A model generated the notes under the pieces. It made no database searches. It was not told the origin of the DNA and worked only from the letters and a program-made list of their open reading frames with translations. Positions 1 through 5,853 of a DNA stretch of 12,129 bases are shown here, piece by piece (the first letter of the stretch is position 1; each line of letters begins with the position of its first letter). The stretch covers positions 1-12,129 of the forward strand of contig JAQUBU010000050.1 in assembly GCA_028686565.1 (NCBI GenBank), in the 5' to 3' direction. Source of the DNA: Syntrophomonadaceae bacterium (GTDB lineage: Bacteria; Bacillota; Syntrophomonadia; Syntrophomonadales; Syntrophomonadaceae). Made by a program: the position numbers and the translations under genes.

Positions 1-100
1 GATTGCTTCTCTACCGCCGCAATTATCACGGGTAATAACCCGCCACGGTAAACGAAAAGCGTTAGAGCATTTTTCATTTACGTAGTCAATTACCGGGGAA

Positions 101-126
101 GATTGCCGCGCTGCGCTCGCAATGAC
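101..126. repeat. REP-like palindromic motif
   Basis: GATTGCCGCG-CTGCGCTCGCAATGAC belongs to the GTCATTGCGAGCG...GCAATC type of dispersed palindrome found in many bacterial genomes. A second partial copy (GCGCTGCGCTCGCAATGAC) follows at 133-151. Related copies lie at 11065-11097, 11174-11197 and 11220-11245. It can fold into an imperfect hairpin; its function is unknown. Confidence 0.7.
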
Positions 127-144
127 AGGTTGGCGCTGCGCTCG

Positions 145-247
145 CAATGACAATTACGCTATTTCATAGCAATGACAAGTACGCTAGTTTCATAACAATG
201 ACAAGCACACTAGTTTCATAACAATGACAAGCACACTAGTTATGGCG
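145..247. repeat. 26-bp tandem repeat array, about four units
   Basis: Four contiguous units run from 145-169 (25 bp), 170-195, 196-221 and 222-247. Each starts with CAATGACAA and carries an ACTAGT or GCTAGT core followed by TTCATA; the last unit decays after ACTAGTT. There are no spacers, so this is not a CRISPR. The same unit occurs inverted at 10970-10995 and 11039-11064. Each unit begins with the CAATGAC end of the adjacent REP motif, so the array may have grown from it. Confidence 0.75.
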
Positions 248-284
248 CATAACATGTCAACTACGAAAGTTGAGTTAATCAATC

Positions 285-328
285 TCTTGTTGGAAAATTA
301 ATGACACAATAAAAACTTCCCCCTGTGT
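285..328 (-). repeat. REPIN/MITE-like element, half copy A
   Basis: The segment holds TTGGAAAATTAATGACAC, then AATAAAAACTT and CCCCCTGTGTC. It matches the right-hand half of copy B (about 3017-3062), so it has B's orientation. The partner end (GACACAGGGGGACG) is missing on the left, where the sequence passes into the composite repeat instead. The CTGTGTC end lies immediately next to the toxin stop codon at 332-334. Confidence 0.75.
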
Positions 329-331
329 CTT

Positions 332-547
332 CTAGAACTTGTTGAAGTATTCTTGAGAGACTTGAAGTTGCTTTTTCAAGATGATTTGCCACAAATTCTT
401 GCGAATTTCGCTAGTGCTCATAGAAACCCTGGTATATTTAAACGCTCCGTCAGGCATTACTTTTCGGTAGTAATAGTGATCAGTTTGTTTATATAACTCC
501 CAGCCGTCCCGGTCACAGAACCGTTTTAAATCACGCCAACTAGGCAT
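332..547 (-). CDS. HicA-like toxin (putative mRNA interferase)
   Basis: A 71-residue basic protein that resembles HicA-family toxins, small double-stranded-RNA-binding-fold RNases that cut mRNA when their antitoxin is lost. Family features visible are the WRDLKRF.....GW start (residues 4-16), then TDHYYYR with the candidate catalytic His at residue 24, and a C-terminal SEIRKNLWQIILKKQL helix (46-61). The ATG overlaps the stop of the upstream antitoxin by 8 bp (ATGCCTAG), which implies translational coupling and the antitoxin-first order. The stop TAG lies three bases from a repeat element, so a few C-terminal residues could have been lost, although the length is normal for the family. HicA is recognised from motifs only; toxicity is inferred. 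Confidence 0.7.
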   Translation of the reverse strand: MPSWRDLKRFCDRDGWELYKQTDHYYYRKVMPDGAFKYTRVSMSTSEIRKNLWQIILKKQLQVSQEYFNKF

Positions 548-953
548 TGATCAAACCATACACAGCCTTTATGTCGTCGAGAAGTAAGACTTTAAGGACA
601 TAAGGAAAGTGCATTTTGCGGTTAGGAGCATTGTAGTAAAGCTGGAATTCATTAAAATAATCCTGGGAATAACTAATAAGCTCTGCAGCCATTTCGTTTT
701 TTGCAGTATCTAAATCTGGAGCGTTAACCACTAAGTCAATGTCTTCCAGTGACAAGGTAAAAGAACTATCTTCTTCCGGAAAAATTTGTGCCTTAAACCG
801 GTATCCTTCTAACAAACGCATTACCTGTTCCAACGAAATCGATAAAAAATAATCGCGGTTACGCTTAACTACTCCTGGTTTGCCATGAACTACCTGGTCA
901 ATAAACAAGCTCCAATCTTTTCGTACATCAGTGGCACTTATGACATTATTCAT
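540..953 (-). CDS. Antitoxin, Phd/YefM-like N-terminus with HicB-like C-terminal part
   Basis: This 137-residue acidic protein is the likely partner of the downstream HicA-like toxin. Residues 1-50 (MNNVISATDVRKDW..., then GVVKRNRDYFLSIS) look like the Phd/YefM N-terminal fold, which dimerises and binds operator DNA. Residues about 66-105 (LSLEDIDLVVNAPD, AKNEMAAELISYSQDYF) resemble the HicB-type region that covers HicA toxins. I chose the ATG at 953 over the upstream in-frame TTG at 977 because GGAGGT lies 8 nt before it and the family-like sequence starts there. The gene overlaps the toxin by 8 bp. A 17-bp palindrome just upstream suggests autoregulation. The Phd-like assignment is fairly firm; the HicB-like part is inference from residue pattern. 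Confidence 0.68.
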   Translation of the reverse strand: MNNVISATDVRKDWSLFIDQVVHGKPGVVKRNRDYFLSISLEQVMRLLEGYRFKAQIFPEEDSSFTLSLEDIDLVVNAPDLDTAKNEMAAELISYSQDYFNEFQLYYNAPNRKMHFPYVLKVLLLDDIKAVYGLINA

Positions 954-975
954 TATCAACGACCTCCACACCTCC

Positions 976-1004
976 AATATACATTATGTATATAACGTAC
1001 GCAA
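976..1004 (-). promoter_or_regulatory. Putative promoter and palindromic operator of the toxin-antitoxin operon
   Basis: ATATACATTATGTATAT (977-993) is a perfect palindrome around a central base. On the minus strand a possible -35 TTGCGT (1004-999) is followed after 17 nt by TATATT (981-976), so the palindrome overlaps the -10 region. This is a normal place for an antitoxin-bound operator. The leader to the ATG at 953 would be short. The palindrome is seen directly; its role is inferred. Confidence 0.5.
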
Positions 1005-1403
1005 TGCCATAAGAAATATTCATTCATGATTACAATTCAATAAGCTGACCAAACATATTACGAGACGAAGTCTGAAAGAAAATTTACATTACGTTTTGCG
1101 TCTTGAGTGGAGTGAAAAGAATGATTATAAATATGTCTCCTGCCTCGTTGCAGCGGGGTGTTGAATTTGCTCAGCAGTTTCTCCTGATACTTAAAATGTA
1201 CAATTACGGCCATGCTGTAGAATTATCCCTAAATTTAGATATAATAGGCAGGAAAATATTGATAAATCTCCCCTGTGTCTTGTGCCTTCGCAGTTATGGC
1301 CGTGTCAATTTAGCTCGCTGCGGCGTACGTCCCGCTTAAAACTTAAATAGTTATGCGTCATCCATATTAGTACTGCACAGTCTATTTAAGATGCCCAGCA
1401 TCC
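1005..1403. other. Gene-poor stretch, possibly decayed sequence
   Basis: No convincing gene is visible here. A plus-strand reading frame (about 1121-1339, ATG after GAGTGGAGTG) encodes roughly 72 residues, but they match no family I recognise and the C-terminal part is low quality. CCCCTGTGTCTTG near 1271-1283 looks like a worn fragment of the REPIN end found elsewhere in the window, so part of this region may be repeat debris. Confidence 0.4.
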
Positions 1404-1432
1404 TTTACTATCGACTTTAACAATTATAAAAT
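1404..1432 (+). promoter_or_regulatory. Possible sigma-A-type promoter for the GyrI-like gene
   Basis: TTTACT (1404-1409) and TAAAAT (1427-1432) are separated by 17 nt, in an AT-rich stretch about 85 bp before the start codon. The -35 match is weak (4 of 6) and the -10 is fair (5 of 6). AT-rich DNA gives many chance matches. Confidence 0.33.
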
Positions 1433-1516
1433 AATGCTTTACTTTCAATTTTAAAGCGTAGTAACCTTGCAATTAAGAAGTTATTTACTCTTTAAAGGAG
1501 GCGAAGAAAATAATTT

Positions 1517-1972
1517 ATGGATATTATCATTGAAAACATGCCAGCATTTCAGATCGCTTACATAAGGCAGATTGGCCCTTATGGAAATAACAATGTTCAA
1601 ACAATGGAAGAATTAAAAAAATGGGCAAAAATTAACAATTTATTTAATGATGAGTCTATAATACTTGGAATTGCCCAGGATAATCCTGAAACTACTAAAC
1701 CTGAAAACTGTCGTTATGATACCTGCATTCTTGTTTCAAGCGAATATTCAGTAACTGACGGCTATGTAAGAGAAGGTAATATTATTGGAGGAAAATATGC
1801 TGCTTTTAAAATAAATCACACAGCAGAAGCAGTTCAGAAAGCGTGGGTTGATATTTTCCCAGAATTATCAAGACAAGGATTAAAATTGGATGAAGCAAGA
1901 CCAATCATCGAAAGGTATATAGTCCAAATGGTTAATAATCATTATTGTGAAATTTGTGTGCCCGTATATTAA
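1517..1972 (+). CDS. GyrI-like effector-binding domain protein
   Basis: A 151-residue stand-alone GyrI-like/AraC effector-binding (SOUL-like fold) domain. Members bind small hydrophobic or cationic molecules; relatives include the C-terminal ligand domain of MerR-type multidrug regulators and the gyrase-inhibitor family SbmC/GyrI. Supporting pattern: an opening strand with FQIAYIRQIGPYG (residues 11-23), a central CRYDTCILV, then YAAFKINH, and the typical closing PIIERYIVQMVNN..CEICVPV (about 128-150). It has no DNA-binding domain, so it is a binding protein or enzyme rather than a complete regulator. The RBS AAAGGAGG (1494-1501) lies 15 nt before the ATG, longer than usual, but a TAA blocks any earlier in-frame start. 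The ligand cannot be told from sequence. Confidence 0.8.
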   Translation: MDIIIENMPAFQIAYIRQIGPYGNNNVQTMEELKKWAKINNLFNDESIILGIAQDNPETTKPENCRYDTCILVSSEYSVTDGYVREGNIIGGKYAAFKINHTAEAVQKAWVDIFPELSRQGLKLDEARPIIERYIVQMVNNHYCEICVPVY

Positions 1973-2097
1973 CGTATTGCACAATACAATAAGAAGATGC
2001 GGCAAAATAGGGGGACATGGGCTAACTTCTACTAACAAAAAAGCGTCTCTTTGTTTAGAGAGAAATTAATTTTATTTATTTGAAAAGGAAAGAATGA

Positions 2098-2805
2098 ATG
2101 ATTAGAAATAATTTGAATATCGAAGGCATTCCTGCAATTCTGTGGGGAGAGCCATCAGATAAACTATTTATAGCTGTTCACGGAAACATGTCCAGCAAAG
2201 ATGATGAAGTAATTGTAATTTTTGCAGAAGGAGCAATTGATAGAGGATATCAAGTGCTCAGCTTTGATTTGCCGGAACATGGGGACCGTAAAGGTGGTTA
2301 TCCTTGTAAGGTTCAAAATTGTGTTAGTGACCTTACTGCTATAATGAAATATGCGCATACTATTTCAAGTAGTATAAGTCTATTTGCCTGTAGTATGGGT
2401 GTGTATTTCAGTTTACTTGCATATCGTGATTTGCAACTCGAAAAATGCCTGTTCCTTTCTCCTGTGTTAAACATGGAACGCATCATAAGCCATATGATGT
2501 CATGTTCTAATGTAAGTGAGGATAGATTAAAAATAGAAAATGAAATAGAAACGCCAATTGGACATACACTCTATTGGGATTATTACTTCTATGTAAAAAC
2601 CCATCCAATTGACACTTGGGATAAGCCGACCGCGATTCTTTATGGTTCAGATGACAATATATCTGAGTTTGTTGTGGTTTCTGAATTTGCACAAAGATAC
2701 CATTGCAAGTTACAGGTTTTGGAACATGGTGAGCATTATTTCCACACTGATGAACAACTTGACTATTATAAACAGTGGCTGGAAGATAATATTTTTGCGA
2801 TTTGA
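2098..2805 (+). CDS. Alpha/beta-fold hydrolase
   Basis: A 235-residue cytoplasmic serine hydrolase with no signal peptide. The fold is traced by the VHGNMSS oxyanion-hole segment (residues 27-33), DLPEHGDR (57-64), the nucleophile elbow ACSMG with Ser99 (97-101; Ala replaces the first Gly of GxSxG), LYGSDD with the likely acid at Asp185 or Asp186, and GEHYF with His213. A complete catalytic triad is therefore visible. The substrate is unknown; esterase, thioesterase or peptidase activity is possible. The start has AAAAGGAAAG (2083-2092) a few bases upstream; an out-of-frame ATG at 2094 lies next to it. The gene follows the GyrI-like gene by 125 bp on the same strand, but a shared transcript is unproven. 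Confidence 0.82.
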   Translation: MIRNNLNIEGIPAILWGEPSDKLFIAVHGNMSSKDDEVIVIFAEGAIDRGYQVLSFDLPEHGDRKGGYPCKVQNCVSDLTAIMKYAHTISSSISLFACSMGVYFSLLAYRDLQLEKCLFLSPVLNMERIISHMMSCSNVSEDRLKIENEIETPIGHTLYWDYYFYVKTHPIDTWDKPTAILYGSDDNISEFVVVSEFAQRYHCKLQVLEHGEHYFHTDEQLDYYKQWLEDNIFAI

Positions 2806-2871
2806 GTCAACTATATTTTAAATAATAATATAAGTTTTCATTAGCTATATAATGAAGTAAAAGTATGTACT

Positions 2872-2887
2872 CCGCTTCTTTAAGCGG
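2872..2887 (+). terminator. Small GC-rich hairpin after the hydrolase gene
   Basis: CCGCTT (2872-2877) pairs with AAGCGG (2882-2887) around a 4-nt loop, 66 bp after the stop codon. No clear run of T follows, so it is a weak terminator candidate or a border feature of the neighbouring repeat element. Confidence 0.3.
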
Positions 2888-2916
2888 TCGGGTTCCTATG
2901 TTGCAGCGGTGTCTAC

Positions 2917-3062
2917 GACACAGGGGGACGCTTTTAGTGTGTCACTATGCTATTTGACCAGTTTTAGTTTTAAAACTTTCTCCATTTTGGCGCGCTATTA
3001 GTTGATACTTAGTAACTTTCTTTTGGAAAACTAATGACACAATAAAAACGTCCCCCTGTGTC
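2917..3062 (-). repeat. REPIN/MITE-like element, copy B (146 bp)
   Basis: The ends are GACACAGGGGGACG (2917-2930) followed by a TGTGTCA block, and the inverted AATGACAC...GTCCCCCTGTGTC (3033-3062). The inner part is homologous to copies C and D but in the opposite orientation: CTTTTGGAAAAC near 3018-3031 and ATGCTATTTGACC near 2947 match their reverse complements. The right end lies inside the 3' end of the ferritin-like ORF. There is no transposase, so it is non-autonomous. Confidence 0.85.
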
Positions 3063-3455
3063 CTCCAGGATTGAGGTCAACAAGTAACGGATTTCGGGAT
3101 TTGGAGCACATCTGGCTAGCTCTGCATATCGCCTAATTGCATCTAATTCACCTCTGATAGCCGCTCTCACATCTGCCTGAAAGTCGCCAGTCGCTGGTGG
3201 GCAATCAGGAGGACATGATACTGGAGGTGGACAGATTCCTAAGAGAGAGGCCTGTAAACGTGCATGTCCATATTCGTCTCCTACAATACTCGTGATAATT
3301 TCACGTAGGATGTCTGTGGGAGCCTCATTAGCTATTTGAGCGTAAAATCCAGCATCGCAAATCTCATCCTGGAGTGATTCTTCTAGCCTTTCACGGTAAT
3401 TGGCACATTGGGAACATCGACATGTTACTGGGGAATTCGGTTTGTGTTGAGACAT
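3009..3455 (-). CDS. Ferritin-like protein, C-terminus truncated by repeat insertion
   Basis: A 148-residue ORF with one complete and one incomplete ferritin/rubrerythrin-like helical module, a fold that holds a di-iron or di-manganese site. Module 1 has EICDAGFYAQ (Glu31) and GDEYGHARL (Glu61, His64). Module 2 starts at DVRAAIRGELDAIRRYAE (Glu103) and runs to LLTSILED (125-132), exactly where module 1 reads ITSIVGDEYGH, so the second metal motif is missing. The final 16 residues (TGGRFYCVISFPKESY) are encoded by REPIN copy B. Cysteines cluster as CRCSQC (12-17) and at 75, 81 and 85. GAGGAAGGA lies about 5 nt before the ATG. The product is probably a shortened remnant; a role in metal, oxidative-stress or spore biology is only inferred. 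Confidence 0.7.
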   Translation of the reverse strand: MSQHKPNSPVTCRCSQCANYRERLEESLQDEICDAGFYAQIANEAPTDILREIITSIVGDEYGHARLQASLLGICPPPVSCPPDCPPATGDFQADVRAAIRGELDAIRRYAELARCAPNPEIRYLLTSILEDTGGRFYCVISFPKESY

Positions 3456-3532
3456 AAAAATCCTTCCTCTCTAATATTTTTGTTTTGATTCAGGTACTGG
3501 TAAATACCTATTGCAATTGTGGTTCTAGGGAA

Positions 3533-3769
3533 TTATCGTTTAAGGTGATAGCAATGACATGAAGGACAGTACGTGACCTGTGACAGCAACAACGTAAACA
3601 ATCGTACGTGACCGTTCTCATCTCCAATCATGCTAGTAATAATAGCACGAAGGGTCCGATCGTCTATATAATCGACTATTTCTGCCAGTAGACCCATGAC
3701 TTGAATATCATGATCGACAATCTCCTTGAATTTGGAGATAAGATACGGTGATATTTTATAAGAACTCAT
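3533..3769 (-). CDS. Small ferritin-like protein, single module
   Basis: A 78-residue protein made of one helical-hairpin module. IVDHDIQVMGLLAEIVDYI (about 18-36) is followed by LRAIITSMIGDENGHVRL (40-57), which matches the ITSIVGDEYGHARL motif of the downstream gene, with Glu51 and His54 as the ExxH metal-ligand pair. The tail CPSCHCYH (68-75) adds three Cys and a His that could bind metal. I use the ATG at 3769 rather than an in-frame TTG further up because AAGGAGGTG lies directly before it with ideal spacing. The gene ends 77 bp before its neighbour on the same strand, so an operon is likely. It may pair to make a four-helix bundle. Function unknown. Confidence 0.65.
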   Translation of the reverse strand: MSSYKISPYLISKFKEIVDHDIQVMGLLAEIVDYIDDRTLRAIITSMIGDENGHVRLFTLLLSQVTYCPSCHCYHLKR

Positions 3770-3796
3770 TGATTCACCTCCTTGGCTCAATATATG

Positions 3797-3824
3797 TTGA
3801 CAGAATCCAATGTGTGACGATAAT
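3797..3824 (+). promoter_or_regulatory. Probable promoter for the antiporter gene
   Basis: A perfect -35 TTGACA (3797-3802) is followed after 16 nt by GATAAT (3819-3824). It points at the antiporter, whose start lies about 200 bp downstream with REPIN copy C in between. The matches are good, but transcription is not shown. Confidence 0.5.
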
Positions 3825-3866
3825 TTTCCTGATATACCAATTAATGTCGTTAAAGGTTATTATCGA

Positions 3867-4012
3867 AATAACACAGGGGGACGTTTTTTGGTGTGTCATT
3901 GGTTTTCCAAAAGAGAGTGATTGAGTGTAAACCAATATCTCACCTAAATGGAGAGAGTTCTTGAATCGGTCAATAGCATAATGACACACCAAAAACGTCC
4001 CCTTGTGTCCCA
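3867..4012 (+). repeat. REPIN/MITE-like element, copy C (146 bp)
   Basis: The left end (3867-3900) reads AATAACACAGGGGGACG and ends GGTGTGTCATT; the right end (3980-4012) is its near-perfect inverted copy, AATGACACACC...CCCCTTGTGTC. The 79-bp middle shares GGTTTTCCAAAAGAGAG and ATCGGTCAATAGCAT with copy D in the same orientation. It ends 21 bp before the antiporter start, so it probably lies within that gene's 5' leader. Confidence 0.87.
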
Positions 4013-4033
4013 TATTGTATAGGAAGTGATGAT

Positions 4034-5590
4034 GTGACAACAATTGCAGCGGCAGCCGGATTCGACTTTATTACATTTTTCTGGATGATGGTTATTGCAT
4101 CCATCGTAGCTGGAATGGCACGTTACATAAGGGTTCCCTATGCACTTGCGCTGGTAATAACGGGATTAATCGTGGCTCCTACCAACATATTGCCTCAGGT
4201 GCACCTGGAACCCCATATTCTCTTTACTATTTTTCTTCCGCCCCTTTTATTTGAATCGGCTATTAATATGCGGGTGGGGATGCTGCGCATGAATTGGCTG
4301 CCTATCAGTATATATGCGCTGGGTGGCACCCTTTTATCAACGTTTGTTGTGGGGGGGCTGGCAGCTTGGATTTTAGACCTCCCCCTGGTTATAGGGCTGG
4401 TTTTTGGGGCTCTGATTTCTCCTACAGATCCAATTTCAGTCATAGCTATTTTCAAACAACTGGGTGTTGGCAAGCGGCTTTCCACCATAATGGAAGCAGA
4501 AAGCCTATTTAATGATGGTATAGCTATTGTGCTTTTCACTTTGTTGGTTGATGCTGCCATGGGCGAGAAGATATCCTTACTGTATGGGATACAATCATTC
4601 ATTATGGTAGTAGCCGGGGGAGCGATTATAGGGGTGGTCATAGGTGCAGTGGCCTCTCGAATTACACGGGAATTTGATGATCACCTTTTTGAAATTATGC
4701 TTACAACCATTGTTGCGTTTGGTTCTTTTCTCAGTGCTGAATCACTGCATGTTTCCGGTGTTATTGCCGTAGTAGCGGCGGGACTGGTTATGGGCAGTTA
4801 CGGGATGCAAACAGGTATGTCGGCTACTACCAGGCTGTCCGTTACTTCTTTCTGGGAATATGCTGCATTTGCCGTCAACTCGATCGTATTCTTGCTGGTG
4901 GGATTTGAAGTCACTTTCGTACATATATCGGCGGAAATACCGTTGATATTATTGGCGGTATTAGTAGTTCTCGCAGGGCGCGCGGTTGCAATCTATGGTC
5001 TTTCTCCGCTGATTAATACGCTTCATGGCAAGCTGCCCTTGAGCTGGCAGCATGTTCTATTTTGGGGAGGACTGCGCGGAGCCATACCGATGGCTCTGGT
5101 ATTGGGTTTGGGAAGAAGCTTCCCCGAGCGCAATCAGCTGGTTTTGCTGACATTTGGAGTAGTCCTGTTCTCTCTGCTGGTACAGGGGCTAAGTATCAAG
5201 ACCCTTCTGCAGCGCCTGGGCTTGGGAAAGAAACGAAGTGTTAAATCCGAATATGGCCGCCTCGCCAGTGGAATTTTGGCAGCAGAAGCCGCTCGGGAGG
5301 AACTGGAAAAACTAAGGAACAGAAAGGCGCTTTCAGACCAGGTCTATGAAATCCTGGCCGTAGAGTACAGTCAGCGTCTAGATGAGATGGGAAAAGAAAT
5401 TGAGGCACTGAGAAGCAGCGGGCCTGACTTGTTGCAGATACAGGAAAAAGAAGCTCGCATTCAGACTTTGCTGGCTGAGAAAAGTAGTTTCAAAGAAGCG
5501 GAACGCAACGGCCTGCTCGAAGAAGAAGACCTGCAGCAATTAGTATCCGGCATTGACCGTGATTTGGAGTCTTTAAAAAGCCAAGATTAA
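4034..5590 (+). CDS. Na+/H+ antiporter, CPA1 family
   Basis: A 518-residue inner-membrane cation:proton exchanger, used for pH and Na+ homeostasis. Residues 1-395 hold about a dozen hydrophobic segments. SPTDPISV (129-136) and EAESLFNDGIAIVLF (154-168, with Asn160-Asp161) are the family's ion-site signature, and FWGGLRGAIPMAL (343-355) is the conserved late helix. Residues 400-518 form a charged, coiled-coil-prone cytoplasmic tail (REELEKLRNRK, QRLDEMGKEIEALR) like those that regulate NhaP/NHE-type proteins. GTG at 4034 is taken as start, with AGGAAG 7 nt before it; no in-frame ATG precedes it. The gene stands alone between two repeat elements. Na+ versus K+ preference is not readable. Confidence 0.9.
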   Translation: MTTIAAAAGFDFITFFWMMVIASIVAGMARYIRVPYALALVITGLIVAPTNILPQVHLEPHILFTIFLPPLLFESAINMRVGMLRMNWLPISIYALGGTLLSTFVVGGLAAWILDLPLVIGLVFGALISPTDPISVIAIFKQLGVGKRLSTIMEAESLFNDGIAIVLFTLLVDAAMGEKISLLYGIQSFIMVVAGGAIIGVVIGAVASRITREFDDHLFEIMLTTIVAFGSFLSAESLHVSGVIAVVAAGLVMGSYGMQTGMSATTRLSVTSFWEYAAFAVNSIVFLLVGFEVTFVHISAEIPLILLAVLVVLAGRAVAIYGLSPLINTLHGKLPLSWQHVLFWGGLRGAIPMALVLGLGRSFPERNQLVLLTFGVVLFSLLVQGLSIKTLLQRLGLGKKRSVKSEYGRLASGILAAEAAREELEKLRNRKALSDQVYEILAVEYSQRLDEMGKEIEALRSSGPDLLQIQEKEARIQTLLAEKSSFKEAERNGLLEEEDLQQLVSGIDRDLESLKSQD

Positions 5591-5612
5591 ACAGGGGGGA
5601 CACAGGGGGACG
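5591..5612. repeat. Partial REPIN end, stacked on copy D
   Basis: ACAGGGGG and GACACAGGGGGACG lie immediately before copy D and repeat its end sequence. They begin right after the antiporter stop codon. This looks like incomplete duplications of the element end. Confidence 0.6.
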
Positions 5613-5732
5613 AATGACACAGGGGGACGTTTTTGGTGTGTCATTGGTTTTCCAAAAGAGAGAGATTGAGTGGAGAGTTTTTGCATCGGTCAATAGCATA
5701 ATGACACACCAAAAACGTCCCCCTGTGTCATT
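5613..5732 (+). repeat. REPIN/MITE-like element, copy D (120 bp, perfect 33-bp ends)
   Basis: Positions 5613-5645 and 5700-5732 are exact inverted repeats of 33 bp. Each end is itself a hairpin: AATGACACA pairs with TGTGTCATT around GGGGGACGTTTTTGG. The 54-bp spacer equals that of copy C minus about 25 bp. The whole unit could also fold into one long hairpin, and since no terminator follows the antiporter gene it may act as one. Confidence 0.92.
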
Positions 5733-5853
5733 CAAATTTTTAAATATTATTATTGCATAAAGGAAAAAGTTAACGCATGATGAATATAAATAGAAAGATG
5801 TACAAACATGGATGCTGTCTATTACATTAGATGTATATAAAGGAGGGTATAAT

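Larger units (their letters stand above)
1..328. repeat. Composite dispersed repeat, left copy
   Basis: This gene-free stretch is a patchwork of palindromic and tandem repeats. Positions 1-96 match the reverse complement of 11102-11197 almost base for base, with a few substitutions and two single-base indels. Inside lie a hairpin CGGGTTATTACCCG (read on the minus strand) and an AAATGAAAA/TTTTCATTT inverted repeat. Then come a REP-like motif (101-126), a 26-bp tandem array (145-247), a 15-nt palindrome GTTATGGCGCATAAC (239-253), a segment around 255-280 matching the reverse complement of 10895-10920, and half of a REPIN element (about 285-328). The copy ends three bases before the stop codon of the neighbouring toxin gene. 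It probably continues beyond the left edge of the window. No protein-coding content is supported. Confidence 0.8.

Noticed and set aside
145..247. Possible CRISPR array
   Set aside because: The 26-bp units are contiguous with no unique spacers, and no cas genes are present.
1103..1339. Plus-strand frame of 78 residues as a real gene
   Set aside because: No family resemblance, and its 3' part overlaps a likely repeat fragment; kept only as an unassigned stretch.
3774..4043. Minus-strand frame of 89 residues
   Set aside because: It is read through REPIN copy C and the promoter region, shows no domain, and overlaps the antiporter start.
4195..4641. Minus-strand frame of 148 residues inside the antiporter gene
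   Set aside because: It is the antisense of a well-supported membrane protein gene and has no recognisable motif.
5490..5735. Minus-strand frame of 81 residues
   Set aside because: Most of it is a translation of REPIN copy D (it shares the TSPCVI string with the frame over copy C) and the rest lies opposite the antiporter.
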